A stretch of 64,000 bases of DNA, taken from contig NW_026251792.1 in NCBI RefSeq assembly GCF_025024155.1, positions 1 to 64,000 of the forward strand. The letters are read 5' to 3'. This DNA is from Gamsiella multidivaricata (Eukaryota > Mortierellomycota > Mortierellomycetes > Mortierellales > Mortierellaceae). The translations under genes were made by a program, and so were the position numbers. The notes under the pieces were generated by a model. The model saw only the letters and a list, made by a program, of their open reading frames with translations. It had not been told where the DNA came from and did no database searches. This document shows positions 48,361 through 59,499 of the stretch, in pieces (position 1 is the stretch's first letter; the number at the start of each line of letters is the position of its first letter).

Positions 48361-50616
48361 ATGCCTCGAGTGAAGAAACTCACGCAGCATTTAAGAAGAA
48401 TAGCGCAAAAACCCAAACCACCCCCGCCTATTCTTGACCCAGTCTACCAAGAACAGCAGGAGGAGAACGTCATTTATGTGCCTGTGAAAGCGGGCTATGA
48501 GATACAGGAGTCAAGTCGCGATATTGAGGAATGGAATGCTGTTCTCGCGGAATCGGACAGTGATGGGCCTGCTGAAGACGACACTGATGACGAGGATTGG
48601 CAGGCAGTCAGAAGAACTCTCGGGAATAACGAGGAATGGGGTGAACTCCTTACGAGTATGCGATTGGCTGCTGCTTCAGTGAAGACGACAAAGCCTTGCG
48701 ATGGAACCACTCGACAAAACTTGCACCACCGAAAGATGGTCCTCAAAAGGGCTGCAATAGGCACCCCTCCCCTCTCTACATTTGGGTTCACTGTGCCAAC
48801 ACTGACAGCTCCTCGCCGGAAGAGAGTTATCCAGGAAGTAGAACCTTCAGGTATGATAACTGGATATTGTATGCCTATAATATGAATTATTAATACTAAC
48901 ATATATGCAATATCACCTTTCGGGAATGTAGATGTGCGCCGCAATGCAGGGATGGTATTGGAAATTCAAGGTTACTTGGGTAACAAGTACAAGAAATATC
49001 CGCCCCTCAGTGACGAGGCCTTTAATTTGCAAGCACTCCAGCAGTACCTACGCCGCTTGGTCCCAGGAGTGAGCAAGACTAAGGCAGCTCTGGTTACGGC
49101 GAAAGGTTTTGGCAGAGGCGTGCACTTTTCACGAAGGATGATGATATGGGCTACTTAGTGGAAGAACAATGAGGAAATCACTGTGTCGCGTCGAGGGAAG
49201 CATGCCAAAACCAGGAACCAACTAACCGAAAGCGATAACTTTAACGAGTTGAGAACCTGGATATTGTTGAATCATAAATACACTATCACGCCATCGATAC
49301 TCCGGCGGCACATCAATAACGTCTTCCTCCCAGCAAATGGCATCGAATTCTCAATCAGCGAGTCAACAGCAGGTCGGTGGCTACATGCGCTGGGCTGGAT
49401 ATACTCAGAGGCAAAAAAGGGCCTATATTTCGATGGCCATGAGCGACCTGACGTGAAAGAGTATCGGGAGATATTTCTTGTACGAATGGAGGAGTACTAG
49501 AAGAGGATGATAACCGTAGACGCCAACGATCAAACAAAGATCATCGAGCCCACTCTGGTAAGTGCTTGTTGCAATTAGGAGATAACTCATGGGTATTTAA
49601 TTCGTACCGCTAAATTACTTCTCTTTGCTCTAGGCTGCAGGCGAACAGGCGATAGTGTTTTACACTCACGATGAGAGCATCTTCTACTCGAACGAAGGAA
49701 ATTCTATGCTTTGGCATCCAGATGGTCAACTTCCGTTGCGCAAGAAAGGTTATGGTCGATCCATCATGGTCAGTGAGTTTCTTTCCGAACTTGAGGGACC
49801 TTTGAAGATGATCGATGACAATGGCGAGGTGATACGTGCTCGAGAGATCATCAACCCAGGGAAAATTCACGATGGCTATTGGACCGCTGAAGACATGGCT
49901 CGGCAGTTCAAGAAAGCGATCACTATACACAAGAGGAACCACCCGAATCTGATTGGACTTTGGGCGTTCGATAATTCATCAAACCACAACTGTGTTGCCA
50001 AAGATGCACTGGTGGTGAGTAGGATGAACCTTTCGTCTGGTGGAAAGCAAGCGGTCATGCGGGACACCATTGTAGATGGAACCCACTACACCATGGTCTT
50101 TCCAGATAATTACGCGAACGAGGAAACCCCAAGGGAATGAAAGAGGTTCTCAAGGACCGAGGTCTCTGGATTGATGGGCTCCCTAGAACATGCTCGAGAT
50201 GTAGGGCTGACGACAAACACCCTGATCGAGTGGACTGTTGCGCAGAACGAATTCTAGAACTGCAGCCCGATTTTGTTGCTCAGGGCTCGATACTGGAGGA
50301 GATTGCAAGGGAGGAAGGACAGCGTATTGTCTTCTATCCCAAATTTCATTGTGAGCTCAACTCCATAGAGATGTACTGGGGAGCAAGCAAGCGCTATACC
50401 CGGAAGCACTGCGACTATTCCTTCCGAGGTCTCCAGTCAATCATCCCTGAAGCTCTGGACTCGGTGCCTATTGAAACCATACGAAGGTATGCTTGGAAGG
50501 CATTTAGATATATGGACACTTACAGGAAGGGACTGCCAATGGAGGCTGCAGAGCGAGCAGTGAAACAGTACAAATCGCACCGTAGAATATCAGAAAATCA
50601 AATGCTCGAATCATAA
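48361..50616 (+). pseudogene. DDE transposase, IS630/Tc1-mariner-like, inactivated
   Basis: Coding segments 48361-48850, 48932-49557 and 49634-50616 are linked by GT-AG introns in matching phase. The N-terminal third is acidic and unstructured, followed by a helix-turn-helix-like part (ITPSILRRHINN, ISESTAGRWLHALGW). The catalytic core shows YTHDESIFYSNEG (first Asp), LIGLWAFDNSSNHN (second Asp) and FYPKFHCELNSIEMYWG (Glu), ending YRKGLPMEAAERAVK. This is a family of large fungal DDE transposases. Breaks: in-frame TAG at 49156-49158 and 49498-49500, and a one-base frame change near 50120-50140 (PRE stop versus NPKGMKEVLKDRG). Otherwise the core is well preserved, so inactivation looks recent. 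The TAGs could be misread splice sites. Confidence 0.8.
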
Positions 50617-50929
50617 GCCCATTTACATAACAACGAAGTCAAGATAAAATACAGGGTGTCGGTGTTTGTTGACACGAATGATTCAAAACAGGGTAGACCG
50701 AGTCAAGGACGATGGCTACCCCCACTGGTTAAGATCATAGAGTGGCACACGAGAGAACATCGCCAAGTGCAACAGGCGGTCTTCGATGCGACGGGCTTTG
50801 GATACACAATCATTTTAATTTTTGTCAACGACATTAAAGGGGTGGAAAGCCTAACATGGAGCAACCCCTAGCCGTTAAATTTAAACGTTTGTTCTTCCTT
50901 CTCATCTTTTCCTCACACACACACACACA

Positions 50930-50965
<36 letters not shown>

Positions 50966-51676
50966 CCTTATCCTCTATCCGATTAATCCAAGAAAGAGCC
51001 ACACCTCCGGGCTTGAGCCACTGTGGTGTAGTAAGTGAGAATCAGTTGGTTGTTCTTGCAAAGTTAATATTAGATCACGGGGAAGAGCACCGCCCCCAGA
51101 ATAAAAAAATAAACGGTCTGGTACCTGAACCAGAGTCTTCTTTCCACCTAAATCATTTGTATCACACATTGTATTCGTCCAGATTGTCCGGATAACACCG
51201 CATCGACGACAGGTACTGACTACCACCGTCAGTAACCCATGCAACGAGATACAATCAACAGGGAATGCCGATCCTGATCATCCGCCACCTTTGCACCGTC
51301 AATCGCTCCTATTTAGACATTGTACTTGCCCCGCAGCGCTTCCCCGATTACCGATCGTCTCATTGAGCATCCGTCCTCGGCCCACCCTCGTGAAACGGCA
51401 TTATAAAGGTACAACGGAGGCCTGATCAGCGACCATTGGCATACAACGACTCCAGAGGGGTGAACTTCATTATCACGACTCCTCACCTCATCGGATATCA
51501 TAATATGCGAACTCCTTGCAACTACCCCAGTCATTCCCAAAGGAATATAGTCCTAGCTCGCACCATTTAGCTAAACAGATCCCCATATTTATTCCTTTCC
51601 ATTTACGTCTAGTCTATTTTACCTTTGTGTTCTTACATTCCGATCTAAAGGAGGACCCTGTACCACGAACCAGTAA
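50617..51676. other. Region between transposase and chromovirus
   Basis: About 1.06 kb. It contains a CA run (50913-50930) joined to a CT run (50933-50962). I searched it by eye for a copy of the 3' LTR and found none. No coding frame is supported. Confidence 0.5.
50913..50962. repeat. Compound (CA)n(CT)n microsatellite
   Basis: A CA run directly followed by a CT run of about 30 bases. Confidence 0.95.
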
Positions 51677-54600
51677 GTGACCGAAGCACACCCTTGCCGA
51701 AGTCCTATTCGCGTGGTAGCTGTTTACCTGCAGAATAAGAGGTCGAACTCGAATGAGGACCATGGTCGGGAACGAGGTCAAAAGAAGCACAAGACAGATT
51801 CGAAGGTCTGTACGTACTCCGAGAAGTGTAAGACGCTGAGGCTCAAGCACCCGCTGGACAAGTGTTTCCATTGGCAGAACGACCAGAAGAAGAAAAAGGA
51901 GTCTGTAGACAAAGGCAACCAACCGGCAAGGGAGGGCTATAAGCCCATGAAGACGGTTGGAGCATTTGCCAAAGTTAATGAGGAAGCACAGCTAGGAGGA
52001 ATTCAGCTGAATAAAGAATCATTCTTTTCCTTATTTATCTTCTCCACAGGTCCATTTGATGCATGTATATGCATACAAAGGGCCAGCACTGGGTGATAAT
52101 CGCGTAGCAGTGCCAATAGGAATATTAGGCGCGCAATGCACAGCGCTACTAGACCCTGGAGCGACAACATCTCTGCTTAGTAGAGAATTAGCTGATGACT
52201 TTGGCATTCGATATGGCAAAGTAGCAAATGAATCAATTGCGATGATACAGAGAGGTTCGAGCACAGACAGCATCATTATCTGCGATAGAGTTCAGCTTGT
52301 GTGCAACAAGAGATCAGTCGAGTACCAACTCCATGTCATGGACATTGACCACTACGATTTCATCGTAGGAATGGATCTCTTTCCTAGATTTGGATTTGCT
52401 ATCACAGGTGTGGTTATGCCAGCACCGAGAGAGGAAGAATTTCTATGGGTGCCATCCGATGAGAAACCATCGGTAGTGCCAAAGGAGACCCCTCTGAAAG
52501 AACGCACGCCTGAATTCATCAAGCAAAAAGAAGATTTTATGAGAGCGCTCGAGCCCTCTCTCAAAGCTAATGAAACCATAGTCCCAAAATCATATTGCAC
52601 ACTTGACTCGATGAAAGTCGCGTTGAAGGTGAAGCCTGACTGCGTAATCCAGGAACGGTATCGACCGTTTCATGCACAGGTAGAGAAAGACGAAGTAGAT
52701 CGAACAGTACAAAAGCGGTGGGACACAGGAGTCATCATGCTCGCGCCAAAAGGCAACCCATACAACAATTCTCTGACAATGGCTGCTCGCAGGGACCCAG
52801 ATGGCAACATGATGAAGTACCGCGTGTGCCTTGATACTCGCACGTTGAACAGACAGCTAGAGGATACATACAACTTTCCTTTACCACTCATAACAGATAT
52901 TCAGCAAAAAGTGGCAGGACACAAGTACTTTTCAACGATCGATCTCTCTCAAGCATATCACCGAATGCCAGTGGACGAGGCAAGTCAACCATTGATAGCC
53001 TTTACCTACAATGGCAAGCAATACATGTTTGCAAGAGCACCATTTGGGCTAAAACCTCTGACGAGCATTTTCCAACGAGGAATGTCCCATTTGCTTGGTG
53101 ATCTGCATTATGGTAGCACATATGTTGATGACATTATTGTTTATTCGAATTCAATCGAAGAACATTTAGCTCACATCACTGTGGTCGTCAATCGATTGAC
53201 TGAAGCAAAGCTAATCATCAATCGAGAGAAAAGCAGGTTTCTAAGCACTGAGGTCCTTCTCCTAGGATTTATCGTCAATGAAGAAGGACGCAGTGTCAAT
53301 ACGGAAAAGATTGCTAACGTTCAGTCGTGGGCTCTTCCGACGAACAAAAAGATGATCCAGAGATATCTCGGACTCTTTAATTATTTTAGGGAATATATCC
53401 CACTCTACAGCACTATTACAGCACCGCTGAATCAGTTGCGCAACGCCAAGGGTACGTTTGAGTTGAATGACTTGCAAAGGCGCAGTTTTGATGCAATTAG
53501 AAATCTGATTGCCCAAGCACCTGTTTTGTCATTCCCAAACTTCAAAGAACCTTTTTATGTCGCCACTGACGCCTCTAATGTGGGCATCGGTGCAGTCTTG
53601 TACCAGTTACCAAACGGAAAAAGCGACGAATCTAAAGTGAACTACGTTTCCTTTCAGGCACGCGCACTGCACAAGCACGAAAAGAACTATCCCGCTTATA
53701 AAAAGGAGCTCTTGGGGATTATATTTGCTCTCATGAGATTCCATCACTATTTGTGGGGTAGAAGGTTCACGCTGTACACTGATCACAGACCCTTGACATA
53801 CATTCACGAACAGAAGGAGCTACCTCCGATCATTACGAATTGGAAGGAGATATTGCTCAATTATAATTTCGAATGTGTGTATCGTCCAGGGCTGTTGAAC
53901 GTTATTCCAGATGCATTATCCCGAGCATTTCCAGATGAATTATGGACGCCTGTTGAGAGTGTAAACTCTAGAGGCAAGGAGCATCGTGTTGCAGCAGTGA
54001 CTAGGTCAGGGCTACGAAAGGCCACTCTTTCGCCTACAGAAGAGGACGTCACTATTTCTTCGGTTGACTTAGCGGATCGTCTCTCGACAGTACCTATTGA
54101 TCATGAAGCATCGTATACTCATGTTATGCAGACGAACGACATGGACAGAACTACCGTTCTAGACGTCGAAGAACGCAAACAAATACTCAATCAAGTCCAT
54201 GAATTTGGTCATCTCGGGGGTAATGCAATGGTTAAGGCCATTTATGAGCGAGGCTAAATGTGGCCAAAGCTCAGGGAAGATTGTCTCAATTGGGTTAGCC
54301 AATGTGGACCCTGTCAGCACTTTAATATTGCACGCAAAGGATATCATCCACTGAAAGCCATTCATGCAGAATTACCTGGAGAGCATGTAGCGATTGATCT
54401 CGCCACAGTTGAAGTTAGCAGGCAAGGCAACGTGTTCGCCTTGGTAATGGTTGACATCTGTACTAGATTCGTCTTCCTGGAACCATTGCCGAATAAGGAA
54501 GCCAAGACAGTTGCAGGCGTCCTCTTCAAATTATTCTGTATCCAAAGCGACAATGGCACCGAATTCGTAAATGAAGTAGCCAAACTCATGTCGCGAAAGC

Positions 54601-55517
54601 TGCAGATTAATCACAGGCTATCCACACCATATCATCCTCGATCCAACGGTGTTGCTGAGAGATATGTTAGAGCCCTTAAAGAGAATATTCAGAAGCAACT
54701 TGAAGGTCGTCTTGATCTTTGGGATGCTTATCTTCCTTTGACCCAACTCCAATTAAACGTGCGTGCGGCGAGTCTTCACAAGTCTACACCGTTCTCATTA
54801 TTCTTCGGACGCTCCTTTGCAGAGCTAACCGATTTTACGTTAGCAGAATCACATCTTATGACACAAGAAGAACTTGAGAAACGCTTGGAATACCTTACGG
54901 AACTAGTCTTTCCGGCAGTGTCAGAAGCCAGTGCAGAAACACAGCGCAAAATGATTGATAAGTTCAATCGTACACATCACATTCTGGGGTTCCCTCCTGG
55001 CTGTTATGTCATGGCCAGAGAGCAACTCCCGGAAGGCAAGCTTGCACCAAAGTACCAAGGCCCTTACAAGGTCATGGAACGTACAGAGAATGGAGCTTAC
55101 ACCTTGTTGGATGCCACGAATCAGAAACTAGAACGCAACTACGCCCCTGTCCAACTCAAACTTGTCACACAGGACCTAGATGGTCGCAGTGATGAGTCGT
55201 ACGAAGTCGAAGCCATTCTTGGCCACGAACTCACGGCGAAGGGGGTTAGGTACACTGTCAAGTGGAAGGGATACGACTCTTCTCACAACTCGCAACTAGA
55301 GTATGACAATTTTGATTCAGATCTGATCATCAGACGGTACTGGAAGCGTTTGAACCAACAGAACCCTCATGTCATTGCAAAGCAAGCAGAGAAGGAAATG
55401 AGAGTTCAGAGGAAAACGCTACGACAGCAGATGGCACAGCAAAAACCAATCTCAAAAGATGCGAGTAAGGGAAAAAGAGGAAAGAAAAATTCCTCTCCCA
55501 GGAAGAAAGCAAAGTAG
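51677..55517 (+). pseudogene. Ty3/gypsy chromovirus gag-end and pol, inactivated
   Basis: A short gag tail (51677-52096) carries a Cys/His zinc-knuckle-like segment (HPLDKCFHW) with an unusual spacing. The pol frame (52056-55517) has protease LLDPGATTSLLS, reverse transcriptase with FARAPFGLKP and YVDDIIVYS, RNase H with FYVATDASNVGIGAVLYQ, an integrase zinc finger (HEFGHLGG and CGPCQH), the integrase core (AIDLATVEV, QSDNGTEF, HPRSNGVAERY) and a C-terminal chromodomain (YEVEAILGHEL, YTVKWKGYDSS). The chromodomain defines a chromovirus, which targets integration to chromatin. An in-frame TAA at 54255-54257 splits the frame just before MWPKLREDC. About nine residues usually found before QSDNGTEF seem missing (near 54537). 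Most of gag and the 5' LTR are absent. Confidence 0.85.
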
Positions 55518-55830
55518 TGAGCATGACAATGCTTACTGAGGGCTTTCAAGCTCTGAGTCTTCTCCAGAAGAGGGAAGAAAATTCAGGGTATGATCAAAAG
55601 GGGTTTTGTACATTTTTCCCCATATTCATTATTTAAGGTTGCAACGCACAGACGTTGACGCACCGGCGAGTTTTACCTTTTTCTCTCGTTTTCCTCAGAT
55701 GAACTACTAGGAGGTTTACCTTTTCCTCCATTACATTTCATATCACAGAGGTTTTTACTATCATTTTCCTCACACATCGGTGAAGAACCCCATCTCAACA
55801 GTAGTTTTGAGGGATCAAAACTTGGGGGGA

Positions 55831-56029
55831 GTTGTTCCGTTCAGACCCCAAATTGGGACTGTACTGGGAGTGAATCTTCATATTTAGGCCACTTCCATTT
55901 TTATTCATGAGACTATTAAGCTATCTAATACTCCAAGCCCCAGATCAGGGCTATAAAAACCCCTGCCGGGAGCATAATAAACAACAACGCTCTTTTGTCT
56001 CCTTGACTCACACTGAAATACATAAAACA
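55831..56029 (+). repeat. 3' LTR of the chromovirus (probable)
   Basis: A purine tract CTTGGGGGGAG at about 55819-55829 acts as a polypurine-tract candidate. The LTR would start TGTTCCGTTCAG and end near AAAACA (56029), about 199 bp. It has a TATA-like CTATAAAAACC (about 55951) and AATAAA (about 55975). No second copy is seen in the window. Confidence 0.6.
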
Positions 56030-56039
56030 TCACACTAAG

Positions 56040-58770
56040 AGCTCCAGGAGGCTCGTGATGCCGATGTACCACTGAACGAGAACGCTGTTCCCCGCAAGAT
56101 CAACCCAACAGACCTGATGGTCGACGCTGTTGCATCTTTGAATCCAATGCGCGCAATGAGGCCTGGCCGGATTGAGTCGTGTCTTATTCACAGTCTCAAA
56201 GAGTCGTTCCCTTGTATGGAAATGACCAGGACCGTAGCCTCTTATTGGACCATCTCCTCGAGACCATGCAGACGATGGCAAGAGTCCATACTGATTTGCT
56301 ACGCGAGGGCCTTTTGGTGAACAATCTCTACATAGTAAGAACGTTCGGAACATTCCCAGCAATTGACGGAGATCGAGGACGAGTGCATGGCGACAAAAGA
56401 ATGGAACACTTCAACAATATCCTATTGAAGGGTAAACGAGATTCATTTTTTCAGCGGCTTTTGAATCGGTTAATCAGATGGGACAGTGACGATTCCGATC
56501 TCAAGAAGGCTAGTTCACCTGCATTAATGGCGTCCGACAAGATTTTTCAGGAGTATTTACAGATCACCTCGCAACGCCAGGCACCACCATTCCGACTGAA
56601 GGATAGAGACGTCTGTGAAGGCTCCTTCATGAGTCAGTGTGCGAGAACACTGTCCGATATGGTAGGAGGCCACCTCTACAGGTGTTCATTGGAACTTAAG
56701 AAGCGGGTAAGTCATCTTAATAAGAGCCATCTCGTTTCAATCATGCACGCGGACACTGACCTCACTACTCTGACTACTCATTATAGGCATTAATGCACAA
56801 TCCCTCCTGGGCCTCTTCTGAGAACGGGAAGGCCATTTTGGACTCTATCGACGATACGACAGGGCGGTCGCGGGAGCACGATTGTGTCAGTATCCATCTT
56901 ATCCTGAATCTGATTTTGCCAGCGAAGGCTCAAATCCAAATCTTACCACAAATCGGTTAGTCTATGAGGACGGTTTCTTTTCCTTCACGGAGCGTCAGCT
57001 TGTCCGCTGTCTTTTGAAAGATTTCAGAATGGACCAAAGGAACAACAGGCTCACACCAATCGCCAAAAAAAAATGCGCCGATTAAGTAGTGCCGAGCAGG
57101 AAAAGCAATGCTCGCTTGCAAAAATACTTGATAATGTCTTTGAGTCCAAGGCATCTGCTGAAAAGAACACACAGGACGAGGTCGGTCGATTGTCCTTCTT
57201 CCTTTTCCTTAATGGCAAGAACACGAGCTACCGTAGGCGGATGCCTGGATCCAACAAGCTATCCATGATCCGAAAGTCTGTGTGAGGGTCACTGTGTAGA
57301 TTCATTGAGCGTGCATTAGCATCATGTGTGCTAACTGCCTGCTGTGCTATCAGCTACAGTATAATAGCCATACCTACAATTTGTATGCTAGATTGTTTGC
57401 CAGCCTCTAGGAGAGCAAACTGCATGCTGCCATCGGTTTATTTTTTGTGTTTGCTGTGATGCTAGGAGCTATGCACTGTTCTTTCTGCGTGGCAGTCTTC
57501 CAGGAGAGCAGTGCCTGCAGGAAACGATCATGGTTTTTAAAAAAACAATGCACGATTGTCTATTGTGTTGCTTCCAGATATGGCATCGCTGTCACTGTGA
57601 ATGGGGTCCATTGACATGACAGCCAGCTGCGAAATGTTACAGCCTGCTCTGAGGTCGCCTCATACAGCAGCTGCTTTTAAAAACACCAGAGATCTAAGAA
57701 GATATATGGCACACCACACCCAGTCAGGATCCGGACCACCCGCGTAGAGGAGCCAACATGCTGTGGGCCAATGGCAGTTGTGACCCTGCCTCCTTCTCCT
57801 CCTCCTCCTCCTCCTCTTCCTCTTCCTCATCTCTCAATCCACCATCCGCACTCCAGCAAAAGTGCCTCAAGACCAAGGTTGTCTTCAAGTCCGACGACGT
57901 GAGCACAATCAAAGAAGCAAGAACAGCTCTGGAGAAAATGGAGGCAAAAGATCCCCGGTACGCAAGCAGCAAACTCGAATTTAAGGATCTTATTCGCCAA
58001 AGTCTTCAACGTCCGGAAAAATACCAAGAGCAGATCGACAAATCTGAACCGGGGCAACCGCGACAAAAGTATGTACTTACCGGCAACCTTTCGACCAACG
58101 GTCATGACCTACGAGTCATGTCATACAAATTGACGGTGGGTAGGCGATCGAAGCCTCCACCACGATGACGGACGCTGAAATCGCTGAATCCACAACAGCT
58201 TCATCAATATCATCCCCGGTACCAACATCCAACACAGTCTTCCCCTGGTCAACCGCGCCAATGATACAAGGATGGTCGTATGTATCCAAAAAATTTGACA
58301 GCCAGGAGAAGGTCGACAGTCTCCTCTGAAATACAAACGACGAGGTTGGAATACGGAGTCTTTGTGTAGACCCCGGGATTGCCAGTACCGCCACTGCTAC
58401 CCTTATTCACTCTAGCTATGAAAAGGGAAATATCAACCTGAACATCCCCCGCGGCCCACGGGATGATATCGACCGGAGATACCGCAAACAACAGAGCCAT
58501 ATAAAGATCGATACGGGGATAACGGAAATCGAAGATAGGCTCGTGCAACAAAAGCCCGTCGAAGCCAAGTTGGTTGTTGGTGACTCGGACGTTATTATGG
58601 AAGGTGATTCAGGGAACACCAGCAACAGCCAAGATACAATAGCCGCCCTCAGTTCTAAAAATCGTGCACGATGTTGTCTGCGATGTTGTTCTCGATGTTG
58701 TGTTAAGGGGGGGAGCGGACGCTGTTCGTGCGGAGTGCAGTATTGCAAAGGGAACCAACAGAAAAGATAA
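56040..58770 (+). pseudogene. Second, decayed Fanzor/TnpB-like relic
   Basis: Several coding-looking blocks in different frames lie directly after the LTR. 56040-56208 (LQEARDADVPLNENAVPRK) passes by frame shift near 56210 into 56179-56710 (LLREGLLVNNLYIVRTFG, LMASDKIFQEYL). A block near 56940-57070 reads GFFSFTERQLVRCLLKDF. 57758-58130 contains a Ser run, KYVLTGNLSTNGHDLRVM, equivalent to ILRGSIRTNGRLLQV in the 28.5-33 kb gene, and 58333-58560 reads SLCVDPGIASTATATL, a RuvC motif I of the VDPG type (Asp codon 58369-58371), followed by IPRGPRDDIDRRYRKQQ. The chain stops at 58770 with a Cys-rich end; no RuvC III or zinc ribbon is found. Assignment rests on these motifs only. Confidence 0.5.
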
Positions 58771-59499
58771 CAAGAACGATTTAGAGGAAAATAAAGGCCA
58801 CGGAGCTACACAGCATAATGTGGTATTGAGAGGCCCTTAAGAGAGTCGGGTTTAAAAAGAACCTTGATTCTTGGTCGATACAGGTACCGTCCTTGAAGAT
58901 GCCCATTGATAACCAATCATAGCAACAAAATATATCTAATACAGCGGATATCCTTCCCATACCGATCTCCAAACCCCCACACATAGCAGAATCACATTAC
59001 TAAGGCGTTTCTTGGTGCCTGTTGGAAAGACCCAACCCTCTCCCTTAGATTCCATTCCTGGGACCTGCATGAGGACCATCCGATTAACACTCGTCAAGCT
59101 CGCGGAAGTCTCGCGTGAGGAGGACCTTGCCATCCTGTGGCCCTACCACGTACTGCTCCTGATGCTGGAGAGGCGCAAATTTCGCTCCCCGTACCCCCTA
59201 TGCCTGTGCAAGCGGCAACGCCATCATTTACTAAGAAGCCAATGGACAGAACAGCAGTCCGGCCCCTGTATCTTCACCATCAAGGACCTTGATAGCACCT
59301 CCACAGCACATCAGCAGCCCCAAAGACAACAACAGCAACAATGGATATGAGCACGATCATTGGGAGGGCATGGCTCGCAACAGTTACAATCACGTCCACA
59401 ACAATCAGGGTTACAATCACTCCTATAACTAAGGCTACGATAGCAATCAGGGCTATAATGGGATCTAGATTATGGTGCTCTCCCTCAATTGGTGTTTGT
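58771..59499. other. Region between relic and ATP16
   Basis: About 730 bases. A + strand frame at 59012-59350 ends in a Gln run and has no recognised motif; I do not call it a gene. The last part is the 3' flank of the minus-strand ATP16. Confidence 0.45.

Noticed and set aside
50620..51676. 5' LTR of the chromovirus
   Set aside because: No segment matches the start, TATA region or end of the 55831-56029 LTR.
59012..59350. 112-codon + strand frame ending in Gln run
   Set aside because: No motif and overlaps the 3' flank of ATP16; composition not convincing.
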